A stretch of DNA of 64,000 nt, taken from assembly GCF_003945595.2 (NCBI RefSeq), contig NW_024104448.1, positions 196,309 through 260,308 of the forward strand, written 5' to 3'. A model generated the notes under the pieces. That model had not been told where the DNA came from. It did no database searches and was given only the letters and a program-made list of their open reading frames with translations. The translations under genes and the position numbers were made by a program. Shown one piece after another: positions 24,801-38,705 of this stretch (the first letter of the stretch is position 1; each line of letters begins with the position of its first letter). The DNA comes from Pipra filicauda (lineage: Eukaryota; Chordata; Aves; Passeriformes; Pipridae).

Positions 24801-27800
24801 TAGACTGTGATGAAGTTCTCTACTGCTGGCCAGGTTGAGGGGTTTATTTTTGTCTTATTTGCTTATATGTCTATTTTTCTTTTGCCAATACAATCCCCAT
24901 CCTATTCATAGGTCTCCATAGACATCTCCCTGTAAGTGTTACACTTGTTACAAAGAACTGTGTCAGAACAGACACAGTCTCCCTTGGGAGGCATTTGATC
25001 ACTCTTCTTATCTAGATCACTTAAAATCTTCAAAGCCCAGCTGTACCTGGGTATTAAGGCTCCTTCAGAACCATATGTTTCCTTTCTGCACAAAACCCAT
25101 GTAAGGGGGAGACTTGCATAAAATCCTGCTGCAAATTGTTGCTATGTGCTCCTTCTGTAGGGGATAAAGGATAAGGGACAAGGAGCAACACATGATTTTA
25201 TTCAACCCATGAAACACATAAGAAATCCTATAGGACATTTAAACATGGTTAGGTTTTTTTTCCTTGCCTTCTTCAAACCCTCCCCCAAAGAAATGGAAAG
25301 TACTGCTTGCAAATAACCCCTCTCTGTTCAGCTAAGTAGAAGTACAGGCAGTACTTTTAGAACCAGGTGCAGTTGTTTTTTGGTTTATGTGTTCCTCAGT
25401 TAAGAATTCAGAATGTAACATATTATGCTATCTGTTGCTACACACAGCATACAGACACATGATGTCTACCTGAAAAAAGAAAATTAGATTACACATCTAT
25501 CCCATTCTGCGGCATTTTTAAACACATTCTACATATGACTTTGGCTATTGGCTTCTCCTACTTTACACAAGCAAATATGCCATCATTATTAGTAGAAACT
25601 CAGCTAAATGAAGGCAATATACAACAGGCAGGCACAAGAGGATAATTTATATTCATTTTCAAAGTTGTCTGATTTCCTGGGTTTGTTCATCCCTTGAGTA
25701 TTGTTCTCCTATTCTGTGAATTTCCTTAGAACTTTACCAAGCTATTACTAAAACATAGGTGAGAGGATATGTATTCCTTCTACAAAGAAATGGGAAAACA
25801 GGAACAATCTTTATAAACCACCTGTAAACCTTGTTCATACAAATACAGCTCAATTAAAAGTGTTCCATTAATTATTCATAAGATTACAGAAAACTGGCCT
25901 GTACAAATCAGGCGACGGTGCTCCTCTTTTCTTTGGGTTGACAAGGGCATATAAGAGTAAATACACGTACCACGGTAACTAGGAGTGTCTGGTAAATACA
26001 GTGAAGTTATTGAATGAAGAATAATATCTGGGGAGGGGTGAATTTGCTTCTTCTGGTGGTTGGCTATATGTCAAATGCATAGCCCAATTTATGAGTAACT
26101 TTAGCACTGCTGCTGCAAAAAATGGAAGACAGCATTGTCACTCTGTGTAGGTGATAGAAGAAGAATTTATTCTTTCTAAAACACTTGCAAACAGACCACA
26201 AAGAAAAAATTAGCTTATGATACTGGAGAGGGAAGCAGTTAAAAAGGAAGCACATCACAAGCTAGCAATAAAGTCTCTGAAAATGTCTCAAGATGTTTCA
26301 ATATTAGGCCTGCAGAAGTAAAGGTAAAACCTACAGGGCTCTTACACAAGTTGTTTTCCTACTAGTCTCTTTCTATTCAATGTTAGCCAGAAAACATGTG
26401 AAGAACAAAAATGTGTCTTTAAGGTGTCTCGACTGAAAATAACAGAAAATACTCTTCTCTTGTTCCCTCTAGTGGAGGCCAATTGAGTTCAAAGGGCAAG
26501 TAGCTGGTTGCTAAAGCATGCTATTGAGACTCAGAGAAACACAAATTGAGAGAAGAGATGATGGGAGTATGTACTGTAGGTTAGAAGTGGAATAATTTTA
26601 AAATAATGCTATATACCAGAGCAGAAATGTTTGTCACTGGTGCATGTTAGGTGTGTGAACAGATAATTATTATTTGTGGAGTAGTATGACAATGAATTGT
26701 GAAGAGAAAAGCAGTGTCTCTTATTTTGACGTTCTTTGCACGGTAAAAGACCTATGGCAAAGAAAATGCAAATTTAAGCTGAAAATTATATGGAGGTTCC
26801 TATAACTTTTGTAATCAACTCCCCCAGAAATTAATCAGTCTCAAGATTGGTGTTATTCATCATTGTACTCCTTCAGAGATGCTCATATAAGAGATGACAT
26901 AAATGCGAATGAGATTCTATGTGTTATATTTAATTTTATCATATTCACTTAGATTCTTAGCTATGACCTTGAATTTGGTTGTATTTTAATACAATTCACC
27001 AGATAGAAGTTGAGCTTCTAGAGCATCAGATTTGTCATGAGATGTCAGATGTCTGCATCAAGTAGGATGACAAGTAACTGAGAAATGACATTGGTGCTAT
27101 CCTAATTTTAAATCCAACAAAAGAATAAAATTCCTTGCAACCAGGACAGCATCAGGACACTTATATACAACTTTTCTTCCTTGTTACTGGAATAGTAATT
27201 CCACTGCTATGCGGAATGATTTTTCTTAGCATGTTTTCTACGCAATTGAAATTGTTCAGATCCCAGTCGTGTAAGTCAGTCTAAAGTTTTATTCTGGTGG
27301 AATAGCACTGTGTTGTCAGAATTTACAGAACTCAGTGAGAACTAAGCAGATAAATACCTTTGATCAGGTGATCAGGTAAAAGGTGCAGCACAATGCTCAG
27401 ACAGAGATGCTTTCAGAAGTTGCAGTAAAAGACATAATTTAAAAATAACATACCTTACTTAGAGATGTGCTCATATGAAAACACAGGAAGGCAAGAGCAG
27501 AGTCTATTTCTGTTTTGTTCACAGTGTAGATACCACAGTAATAACATTTCATAAACGCCCAAGACAGATGGTACGTATGTTCTTTGAATAATAAGATAAC
27601 CAGAAACTTATCTATTGAATGGGGTGAATCCAATATCATGTAATCCACCTTAATCTTTGGCTTCAGGTTTACAGGAAATCTTCCCTCTGAACAGTTGCAG
27701 AGCTTGTGATTTATTGCTGCTGTCACAATGATGTGCACAGATCACCAGACTAAGTGTGTTTTGCAGTGACTACTTGCAAGTGTTGGTATTTTTGCTTTGT

Positions 27801-30800
27801 TCCTGCAAACACTATGTCTTCTGTCTTCTACTGAAATCTATGTGTTTTCTTTTAGTGTCAGTGTGCTGCAGTACACATTCAAACTGTCAGCACTGCAAAA
27901 CAGTGTCTCCAGCCACTGCGAGGTCACTCACAATAAGAGGAACATCATCAGTTTTGGCTACATGAGCAGATACGAAGCTTGATTTCATTAATTTGATTTT
28001 AATATTCACTGCTATTTCTTTGTTCCAGTGTCTGGTCAGTGCTTTATTCATTCTATTTGTTTGTCCCTAAGGTCCAGGCAAAGATTTGGAGAAGGAATAT
28101 CACACTACATTTGTGTGAGAAATTAACTCACTTTCTTCAGAGAAATTCTCTGGGCTTCCGCAGCATTGGGAGTGAGACCAATGAATAGGTGCTCCAGCTG
28201 CTTGGGCAGTTGGCTTGAAGATAAGTGCAGTGGGTTTGAGAACATCCTTGATCATTATTCATTAAGCAATGGTCTTTTTAATGTGTTCTCGTTTTCAAAT
28301 CTCAGTAGTGGTGCAGATGGTTCCGAGGAAGAGTTTGCACTACTGTAATAAAATGAACAGATTTGCAGAGATGTTTAGTGTGCCAGGAGAGATCTCTATT
28401 AATGGCACTTATAGTTAATCTTCAAAATTTAGCCTGTGTGCATTGTTAAGAAATTTTCTTAGAAGTAAAAAGTAGAGTTCTTTAACTAAAACAAAAATAA
28501 TAAACACCAAGCTTTATTTTCATTTTTGTTGAATTCTCTCTTGCTGCTCCTACATCTGGAGAGCCAGCGAATAGCTCCCAAGAAACCACAGCGCTGAATA
28601 AGAACCAGCTTCATAACTGCTTGGGTGCTTTTTACACGTAGATGGTAGGTAAATTGATTGGTTGGCAAGAGAGCAAGTGAGCTCTCAAACCTGCTAGTGT
28701 GTAACGAGAAAAAAAAAGTAGTAGGTTATACTGAGCTGAGTAATTGTCCTGTAACTGTTAACATGGTGCATGCTGCCATTGCAGCACTGCAAATCACAGC
28801 ATGACCAACCTCAGGACAGGTACTGTCCAGGTCACCTCCAGGAAAACACTCCTTAGAAACAGTGTTTCCAACACTCATCAAATGCATGGACTAGACTACA
28901 CTACCAGACCCTCACATGGTATAAAATGGTGACTTCAATGTGGCCTTGTTACTTTATGCCAGCTGAATACACCTGATCCTAACATGGTCGTGCTTTTTCT
29001 TTCAAAGCTCCAAGCAAACATGTTAAATAATAAGAGGCAAACGAAGGGAAAAGATAGAGAGGATATTAAAATATAACTTAATTTCATACTTTTGCTGATT
29101 TATTTTTAGAACATGATAGGAAGTAGTAATATTTCAGTATTAGAGAGTACTAATGCAATGACCAATTTTAAACTGGACAAATAAAATTTTACAACAGCAT
29201 TGTACATAATTCTGTTATTTTAATGTCTAAAAATAATCAAGAGAAATATTACATAAACTAGGAACATGTTATATAAACTGCCATAACAGCAAAAGGTGAT
29301 TTAAGTCTATTTACTTTACCGGACAAAATCTTTAGCAGTGCATTATTTATGTTATTATTTTGCTTAAAACCAAGGGACTGACCCCCATTACACCCCACAA
29401 CTCAAACCCAAAACTTTGTGCTGTCTGTCAATGGAAGAATACCAAGTTGCTTAATCGTCCCCATTTTCTCTTTTGCTATTCATGCTTTCTCCAGGATGAA
29501 AGGCCTTATGCAATTTGATAGTGTAACATCAGGAATGCCATAAAGGCAGTTTTATTTTTATACTGGGGCAATTAAAAAAAAAATGGTCTACTCACAGCAA
29601 ATTTGGAGCCAGATCATCTATGCCAAAAGTAGCAATGACTGCAGTGTATAAAAGAAGCTAGAATTGTCCTCTTCTCTGAAGCAGAGGACAGAAAATTGCT
29701 TATATGATATAAAAATCTGGTTTGTAGTAAGATCTTTGATCTGCATGTGAATTCTTATTGTTTATAAATAACTGAGTAAAATCTAAAAAACTCTTGACAC
29801 TGGTTAGTAAAAGAATAGAGATGATTCTAAATCCTTTATGTAGTCAATACAGTAAAAAAATACATGCCTGATATTCAAAACTACCTGTATCTAGAATGAA
29901 CAGATCTGTTCTTTATTTTGCATTAGATGGTCTTGAAAGAAACTAAAGTGTTTTATATCCTTCATTTCCATATACCTGAAGGAATGACATATTTGAAATT
30001 TTTATCACACTGAGAATATTGGTCCACATTAATATAAAATATTTTAAATACGACAAAGTTGTATTTGGGATACCCAGTCAGACATATATTGTCTGAAGTC
30101 AGGCTTTCAGAAATGGAAAAATTTTTTAAATTTTGGCTCAAGAGTTCCTGTAAGTGGATTTTTATGTCTCTCGCGTATTTCTTTTTTTTTATATATAACT
30201 GACTCTTCACGCACACACACTTAATGGGAGGGCTCTATCTTACTGGAACGTTACCAGTGGGACCTCTGCTGTTTTTTCAAAATTAAAAATTCAGTGACTG
30301 AAAGACGGGATCTTGCAGATTCTTAACAGCATGAAGAGTTTTTGTGCCTGATTTCATAGTATTCATACTGGATTTTTGGAATTTTGCAGATGCACACTGT
30401 AACCCAGTGCCATATTTTGAATCTAACCAAATATCTGCAGTAGGATAGGATACCATGGCACCAGGGTATGGCATGAGCTAATTACTTCTGACATCAAATC
30501 GACATTGTAGGAACCAGTCCTTCAACCTGCTGAGTTCCAGCTGATTCTTTCACCAGGTGTAGTCCCAGATACTCACACGAGAAAGTTCCCTACAGCACCA
30601 AACCTTTTGCTATTAGGTTTAGCTATCATTTTTAGTTAGCTTTTAATTTCTTAATTCCCACCTGTTAGGCTTCATGTGTGTATCTTAAGCTTTATGATCT
30701 ATCAGAATGTTATGAGAGAGAGGTATATAATAACTGTATAATCATTTGGGAAACAGATCTGCAGTCTGCACCACAATTTCACATAGGTTTCTCTACATTG

Positions 30801-32499
30801 GAATTACAGGAACATTTGGGATGTATTAATACTGATAGATATTGAGCACTTAGAGGCCTAAAACCATAAATTCAAATTTGATTCCTTCATCTATGCTGTA
30901 AAAGTCTTGTTTACAATTTTTTAACATTTTTACTCTTCGTTTTTATTTTATCTTTTATTTGGACAGGACAGTGGAATGAGTAGCTTATAGTCCTTCATTT
31001 CTTTTTGTTGTTTGTATTTAGTTCCAATTCTCTGTGGCCCAGAAAAGAGTAATACTTGAACAGTACTAACATTTCTGGATTGCTTTCTTAAAGTTTTGTC
31101 AAAAAAAACACCAACCACCAAACTAATTAAAATCAAACAGTGTGATTTTTAAAAATTTGATTAATTAGCATAAACAATATCCCTATAATAAGCTCCACTG
31201 ACATTTTTTGTGTTCTTTTCATAGTAGATTACTGTATTCTTGCCTCTAATTATAGTAAAGCCTATTACATTAATTTTCATTGTACTGGTAATCGGATTAA
31301 AATAGTATAGCATTAAGAGTCATACACATTGTAATGAAAACAGCTTTATACATTCTAATGAGAGCAACTTTTTTATTGAAAATCAAAAATGGTTTTCATA
31401 TTTGTAATAAGTGTGCGAATACACAACTAGAGACATAAACCAGTCTTGAACTAGGATTCTAACCAATTTCAACACATTTATGAAACATCCAGCTAGCCTT
31501 CAGACTTATGAATGTGGAAACATTCCTATCAGTATTTAATGAAAGATATTAATGATGCTAAAAAATGCCCTAACTTTATAAATTTCCTACTCATATTATT
31601 TTATAAATAAATGATCATTAGAAATTTATATTTATAATATAAAACTAAATTATAAAATGAGGCATGTGTATAATTTTTGGCAGGAGAAACTCCTTAAATT
31701 TTAGTAGTACTCTCTGTCATTTTGATGTACTTATCCTCATGTGTACAGCTACCATGCACAAAACTCACTACTCAACTGAAAAAAATGCGAAGGCAATGTT
31801 CTAAGGAAGTAGACTTTCTAGGCAACTGAGCACAGTGGTATGAATTGGTCCTCATTCTAAATTTTTCACAGTGGTTCTATAACACATCTAACACAACAAT
31901 TCAGAAAGCCATATTTTTTTCTTAGCCTCCAATATTCTGAATTTTTGTTTTTCAGAATTCCACACCCTTTCTTCAGGGAACCATCATTATTGCCCGCTTT
32001 TCACAATCTTCCATTTTCTTTTAATTGTTGTGTGCTTGGAGGCTTCCCCATTGGGCATAACATCTAAAAATGAAAGCTATTAACAACTCTACATCCCAAA
32101 ATCACAGCAAGGTCTGATCACACTTCACCTCAGAGTTACATAGTTTCACAGTTCTAACAGTACACGGTTGGCAGGACTAATTAATTAGATCTTTGTGTAC
32201 TAAGATTGTGATGTGTTGCAGATGGCAATGTATTTCTTAGAATCTTTTCTGGGAAGCGATGTTACTTACGCTTCTTTTTCTTCTGCATCTCACATTGAAA
32301 TTGTATGCTTGGTGATTTCTTCCCTCCAGTAGTTTTCTACATGAATAAGCCGTATCAGAGAGCACTAATGGAATTCATGCATATGCTTATTTTTTTCTAC
32401 ATTAAGCTTATTTTATCCTGTAAGAGGGTCATGCTTGTCAGGCATAATGTGATATTTGGATAATTTTGACTTAGGGTGGTTATCCTTTTTTTTTATTTG

Positions 32500-32507
<8 letters not shown>
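21826..32507. other. Non-coding, no gene seen
   Basis: About 10.7 kb of AT-rich sequence without recognised exons, RNA genes or interspersed repeats. The longest open frames (24208-24522 and 27439-27738, both minus, about 100 codons) look like chance frames, with no domain motifs and no splice boundaries. If the CARD exons belong to TJP1, this would be intron. Confidence 0.45.

Positions 32508-32535
<28 letters not shown>
32508..32535. repeat. Pure T28 homopolymer
   Basis: 28 uninterrupted T, preceded by further T-rich sequence from about 32484. It could be the poly-A tail of a minus-strand retrocopy, but the DNA to its right shows no recognisable gene. It may equally be an expanded T-run in a polypyrimidine tract. 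Confidence 0.9.
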
Positions 32536-32538
<3 letters not shown>

Positions 32539-35500
32539 GAGTAAAATCTTAGTATTACAAGTTTGCAAGAAATAGGTAAATGTCAAAGCAATGGACAGTG
32601 CCTGTACAAGTCCAATTTGTTCTAGCCTGAATTCTTCACTTCAATAGTATTCTTATTTTTACAGTAACCTAAAATTTGCTTGTAAGAGTATAAAGCAGCA
32701 GCACATCAGACCTGTAGAACTATTTGTACAGGAAACCATTTCCAAATAGCCATGACTGTAGTGAAACGGGGATATTTGCTTGCAAGTTGCTTATAAACAT
32801 TTCAATTACTTAATCTAGAAAACCGTTTCTTCTTGATAATCCATAGTAAAATAAAAGTTATTTATTCTGTGAATAAATTCTCTTAAGATCTTCTTTGTCT
32901 TCTGAGAAAAGAAGGTGAACATTCTTTTCTTCCAAAAGCAAAATTATTTACCTCTTTCCATTTTGGCAGCTGAAATAAATGACCAGGATGAACTGTTTCA
33001 GGAAATGCAAGTCAGTTCTAAATGACTGTGTCAGTTCATTTATTAGACCCATTAGACCCTACTTAGACCCATAGCTGTTTGCCACCACTCAAGCCAGCCT
33101 GTCATGAAGACACTTTAAAGAAATATGAAAACTTCCCCTTCTGTAGATGGTCAATTATGCAATACGGTGTGATCGGAAAATTCCTTCGAGTGTTTTGGTG
33201 TATTTTTTATGATGGTACTGTATTTATCTCTCTCGCTATATCTATCATTTTCACTTAACATGGAGTTTATGGAAACAGCAGTATTAGACCAGAAAAAACC
33301 TTTGCATTATATACAATAAATACATTAATGTGAGTACAGAGAAGCCCTAGTAGATCAGAAAAAGTCACAGAATTATGTATTTTAAGTGCAGATCAGAAAT
33401 ACACAAACACACAGACATTTTACTTACTTTTGAGGAGAGAGAAAATAGCCCCCAGAGTCATTGCCTCTGACAAACTTGTGGATTCTAAGGAAATCTTTTG
33501 CTTTTGACAGATATTATACCTTTTTTTTTTTCTTTCCGGAAAGAAAATGGGAGATGTATGAAGCTTACACATGATAGATTGAAATGGCAAGAAAGTCTGT
33601 TACAGTAGCTTTGACATAAATCTTTATTAATATTATTACTATAATTGAGTAATTGTATAAATTCACATTACTAACAACTACTGCAGAAAAAAAACCCCTC
33701 CTTGGTAAACAGGAACTTTTGGATTAAATTAGAGATGGAGATCAGTTATCTAATGTCATGTTTTAATGTCACTACTGTATTGTATCAGTCTCTGGAACAC
33801 CGCCACTTTACCAACCGAACTGTGTAATAATATGTTCTCAAATCATATTAAATACCATAGAAGCATAGAATAGGACATATGTATCAAGACTTTTTTATCA
33901 ATCATTGGAGTACAAGTCAGCAAGGGGAACAGGTTTATCCTAGGAATAAACACAATATTAATTCTTCAGCATACACAGTAGCACAGTATTGAGAACTCCA
34001 TGGAATGGATGGTGTAAGGTTATGAAAAGTCTCTGTTATATGCAGAGTAAAGCTTATTAAGACTATCCTAAAATGCAAGTAAAAGATTCTATTTAATATG
34101 TCATAAAATCAGCAACAAGTTTACTTAATGTTTGATTTAGCTCTAATAAATTTTGAACTTGAGTGCTTGAAGTGTGTCATTAAGGTCTAATCTGCCGTCA
34201 AAAGTTGCTGATGTGATCATTACATTACTAATAAGGATGTCAGTTATGCTGGTAAGATGATTTTTTTTCTTTTTACCAAACAGTGTTAGATTTGTTGAAC
34301 AAAATAAGCTACATCAGCAAAAAAAGAGTATTTTTGCTTGTTCACCAGCACAGCTATGCCAGTTAGGAGTGTAGTTTGTTTTTTTCCTCACATTATTGCA
34401 GAAAAATGACATTATCTGAAGTAACTTAAGCACAGCCAAGACTTTTAAAAGTGCACTTCTGTAGTGTCTCCAAGGAGACTTTTGAGTAAGACTTAAATGT
34501 CCCTTCCTCCTGTGAGTACAGTTAAGACTGAAGTGACACAGGTGAGAGTTTGAAAAGGATGTCACCTAGTGACAACTGGCACTGCAGAGTAGTGTGAAGG
34601 GCTAACAATAAAGGAAAGCAAGATAAGGTTCCAAAATCCCTGTTCCAGTGACAGGCTTATTGATCTCAGATCTAAAACCAGCAGGGGTAGATAATGCTGC
34701 AAAATCTTGCTTTGCACTCCCTGGAATCTGATATATATTCTACCAACATTAAAACGGAAAAAATGAGAGTCACGACTTAGGATGAAAGTAGCTTTACACT
34801 ACAATTACACTACCTTATTCTTAGTGGCTGATGGGAGCTCCCAAAGTACAACTGCCTCAGTGGCATCCTCTAAGTCACAGTCAGTCAGCCTCCTGCTGCT
34901 GCAAACAGCCTAAAACCACCATGGCATGGGCCAAGACTCCATCACACACACTGGTATTAAACTCCACCTTGTCGGGATCCACCCATCTGTCTTGTAGATA
35001 CACTACTGTCCTATTGGAAAAACAAGTATGAGTGGAGTTTGTGCTAAGCACACATCCATTCAAGTGCAGCAGTCATACATAATATTGTAAACTTGTCTGA
35101 AAGAGCAGTCTGTTGCTCTGAACCAAGAAGTGCATTGGAAGGACATTCAGGGGACAGGCTTCAGAAGAGGTTGGGACATCACAGTCTGTAAGCAATATAT
35201 AGATTACACAGTTCTGAGGTGAAGTCTGCAGTTAAATTACCTAAGGAAATAAAAGTTAAGCAATTAGTATGGTTCTGCTTGGTTTTGTACTGAAAAAAAA
35301 TCCCATGGAACAACTATATTAACTTGGAGTAATCTAACAGAACTTAAATAATTTTTAAAACACATGCTAGGTTCAAAAAACGTAAACAACTTCCATCTTT
35401 CTGCAGTGAAGGAGAGTGTCAGACAGAACAGGTTTGCATTGAGAACAGTAAATATCATCAGACTGCCTCTCTTGCAGGGATATCTACTGTATAGATTTTG

Positions 35501-37768
35501 GTCTTACCTTGGCAAATGGATCCACGCAGGCCTTAGAGCTAAAATATGGGGATGTCTGGATGCTTACCCTAATCTGGAAGTTGCTGATTGACTCCTGTTA
35601 AAAATAGGATGTTCATCTGAAAGGCAAGAAAGACGGGATCTTTTTACTCATTCAGCGTATGTATACAACATTGTTGCTTAAAGCAAGATGTTATGAAAGC
35701 CAACATATAATGAAGCCATTGGTGCTTAGAGCTAAGAAGGAACAGGTACAAGAGAAACAGAAATAATGTCAATTAAAATTAGATAATAAAATGTCTTCAT
35801 TAATGTCTGATTTTTGTCTCTGTAATGCACATCAAGAAGTACAGAAAACGATACATAAAATGTACAAAAGTTAATTTGTTAGTGCCAGATTGATAGAGTA
35901 TAATCATTGAGAACTATAGAGCTAAATTTGGGATAACTATAATTATTTAGCAAATTTAAATAGATTTAGGAATTCCTAGTGAATTAAGAATAGGAATCGT
36001 ATTATAAAGCAGTTGAATAAAGATTTCAGTATACACCCATGCTCCATTGTAAGTTTTTACACAAGGTATGGTTGCTATATTTCTTAACTCTTTTGTATAT
36101 AAATACTTAAAATAAATTTATGTCCCAAACCTGCTTCTGTAAAAATGAAGAACAATGTTTTGGGACTCTCTAATACAGAGTCCTTTTACAAGGTAAAGAA
36201 CTCTGAAAGCTTACCTGCTTCTTCCAGGTTGATCAGCTTTCAAATAAACTTTGCTTCCCTCTTATCCTTAGATTGCCTGATCTACAAAACTTTTACCACT
36301 ACAACCAGATCAAGACTAGATTTTTCTTTCAAGAATTTCTATATGAGATGGATTTTTCTAACTGGTGGGTATAACACTCAAATGTGATATTCAAACAGTC
36401 TCATCATTCTTTTAGTCAGCATTACCTAGCATATCAAGGTGTATATTGTATTTTTAATAGGATTGTAATTGAATGTAAATGACTATTTCAATTACAATAG
36501 CATTCATCAGTAGCTAGCATTCTGATGTCAAGAATAAAATTCAGCCCACACTTACTCTCTTGTAACTTTTGTGGGCAACAGCAGTTTTTTCAGTCAGCTA
36601 ATGATGACTAGATATGCAGAAGGAAAAAGGCAATTTGTTTGTTTTACAAGTTTTAAGTCCAAGTAAGATCCTTAGAGGTTTCAAAACTGATTTGATGTTC
36701 TGTCTATAAAAGATATAGACTTTCCAATTAGTATACTACTAGCATTGTTTAAGTACAAAAATTAATGCCTCCTTCCTTTATCTTCATAATCATTTCAAGT
36801 TAGGCATCCCTCATTGCTTTTAATGCTTGAGCACTCTGAAGTCAAAAAACTCATTAACTGTATTGTGAGAGCTGGAGATGTACAGGCTCACACTGAACAT
36901 CAAGCTGCTATTTGAATTTTTTAAATCGTTTTGTGACACAGAATTTCAGGACATTTGTGTACATCAGATTTCTTGGCTGAAAATGCAAAGCCGTCCAACT
37001 CATTAACTACAGCAATACAACTAACGTGTTTCTAATTGGGCTTATAAGTACTGTATTTATGTTCTCTACTTCCTGTGTAATGAACAGGCCTAGCTAGAAT
37101 GCAGCCTACTACAGTCTTGAGGTATATATGAAACACACACACACACAAAGAAAGATAATCAGCAAAATGCTCATCTCTGAGCCATAAAGTGATAATGCTG
37201 TGTGCATTATCTCTTCCTAGCTGACAGTGCCACCTTAGGATCCCAACTCTGGGTAAGGATTACAATTAATACTATTTCTATTATAGCAACTTAATGAAAA
37301 GTTGTCACTTGAGCATGGATTTGTTCATACCTGCACTCTGCAAAATATCTACGTGCTGAAACATGGTATCTCTAGCCAAAGTATTTCCCACCACTGTTGA
37401 TCAATGTGTCAGCTAAGTGCTACACTTCACTTCAGAGATGTTTGTGCTGATGTCTCTGATCGTACTGTGCCATGTGTTAGAACTTATTCCAAAAGCACTT
37501 CTCAAACACAGTGGTCTTCTGCTGCTGTTAGTGCTGAGCTTGAGGAGGAAGGCACAGAACAGATTAAAGCTGTAATGACAACTGTGTGACACCTAAGGCC
37601 ATGACACACTTACATGTTCAGCTATTTGTGCTTAAGTACCCAGAAGGTGGGCACCCCCTAAAAACATTTTATACTTTTAGTTTGACTTAATCACCATCTG
37701 ATTCTCGAACACACTTCAGTTGCTTTCCTCACATGGAATTCCTCACATGGGATGCGCTGTCCCACCGG
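32536..37768. other. Non-coding, no gene seen
   Basis: AT-rich sequence with a short (AC)n run at about 37132-37147. Small irregular repeats of 'attagaccc' occur near 33043-33073. No exon or interspersed repeat is recognised before the CpG-island shore. Confidence 0.45.
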
Positions 37769-37875
37769 CCTCCTCACCTCGCCTTCACCTCACCACTGCT
37801 CTCACCTTCATCCTCAACTCACCCTCACCTCACCTCACCCCACCCTCCTGCCGACCCTCCTGTTCACCTTCCCGC
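37769..37875. repeat. Degenerate (CTCACC)n pyrimidine-rich block
   Basis: About 100 bp of repeated CTCACC, CTCACCTTCA and CCTCACC units forms the left shore of the CpG island. It is purine/pyrimidine asymmetric and open in several frames, which explains the overlapping short plus-strand frames here. Confidence 0.75.
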
Positions 37876-38386
37876 TCACGGGGCCGCCCCGGCAGGCCGT
37901 GAGGCGTTTGCCCCGGAGTTCGGTTATTGCTACCCCCCAACCGGCACCGTCAGCCGGGAGGACGATTAAAATAACATAGGGCTCCTGTAGGCGCTAATGG
38001 GATTAGAGGCGAAGCGAGGAGGCGCGGGCAACGCTGCGGCCATGGCGCGTCTCTGATGGCGGGAGGGCAGCGCGGCGGCTGCGCCTCATGGGCGGGGGCG
38101 GGATACCCCAGGTAACCGGGGAGGGCAGCGGGGCGGGAGCGCCCCGGCGGCGGGCAGGGATGGTGGGGAAGGCCCGCTCGCGTCGGGGGCGAGGGGAGGC
38201 GGCGGCCGCCCGGAGATAGCCCAGGTGAGAAGAGGGCGAAGCGGGGGGCCTGGTCGGGAGCGGAGAGTGCGGCGCGGCGGGGGAGAGGGAGGCGCGGCAG
38301 TGGGTCGGGGGGCAAAGCGCGGGGGGCTGCGAGGAAGGGAGTGCGACAGTGCGAGGCGGTTAGGAGCGCGGGCCCGGGGGAGGGCA

Positions 38387-38580
38387 GAGCGCGGCGGGAG
38401 GCGGAGGAGAGCGTCAGCTGGAGCGGGGATAGCGGGAGCGCGGCGGGAGGCGGAGGAGGAGAGCGTCAGCTGGGGGCAGAGATAGAGGGAGTGCGGCAGG
38501 AGGAGGAGGAGGAGAGCGTGAGCCGGGGGGGCAGAGAGAGAGGGAGCGCGGCAGGAGGAGGAGGAGGAGGAGGGGAAGAA
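38387..38580 (+). repeat. Imperfect minisatellite, about 50-bp unit, 3.7 copies
   Basis: Units start at 38387, 38436, 38489 and 38544 (49, 53 and 55 bp, then a partial). Each begins GAG(C/T)GCGGC(G/A)GGAGG and continues through an AGGAGGAG run, GAGCGT(C/G)AGC and a GGGG..AGAGATAG-like end. Later units gain AGG triplets. It lies 120-310 bp upstream of the ATG, probably in promoter or 5' untranslated sequence, and is a likely site of length variation. Confidence 0.85.
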
Positions 38581-38600
38581 GCGCGACGCAGGGACGGCAG

Positions 38601-38705
38601 ATGCCTGGAAATAAAAATTTGATGATTGCATGCAGCGACTGGAGAGACTCTGTCGGTGGCGGCGGCGGGGACGAGGCAGGGACAGGGGGGGCGACGGCAA
38701 AATGA
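38601..38705 (+). promoter_or_regulatory. Upstream ORF overlapping the TJP1 start codon (ATGA)
   Basis: An ATG at 38601 opens 34 codons and stops at TGA 38703-38705, so stop and main start share bases as ATGA. The context at 38601 (cagATGc) is weak. If it lies in the mRNA it could reduce, or couple by reinitiation, translation from 38702. Its peptide is Gly-rich with no recognisable motif. Confidence 0.5.
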
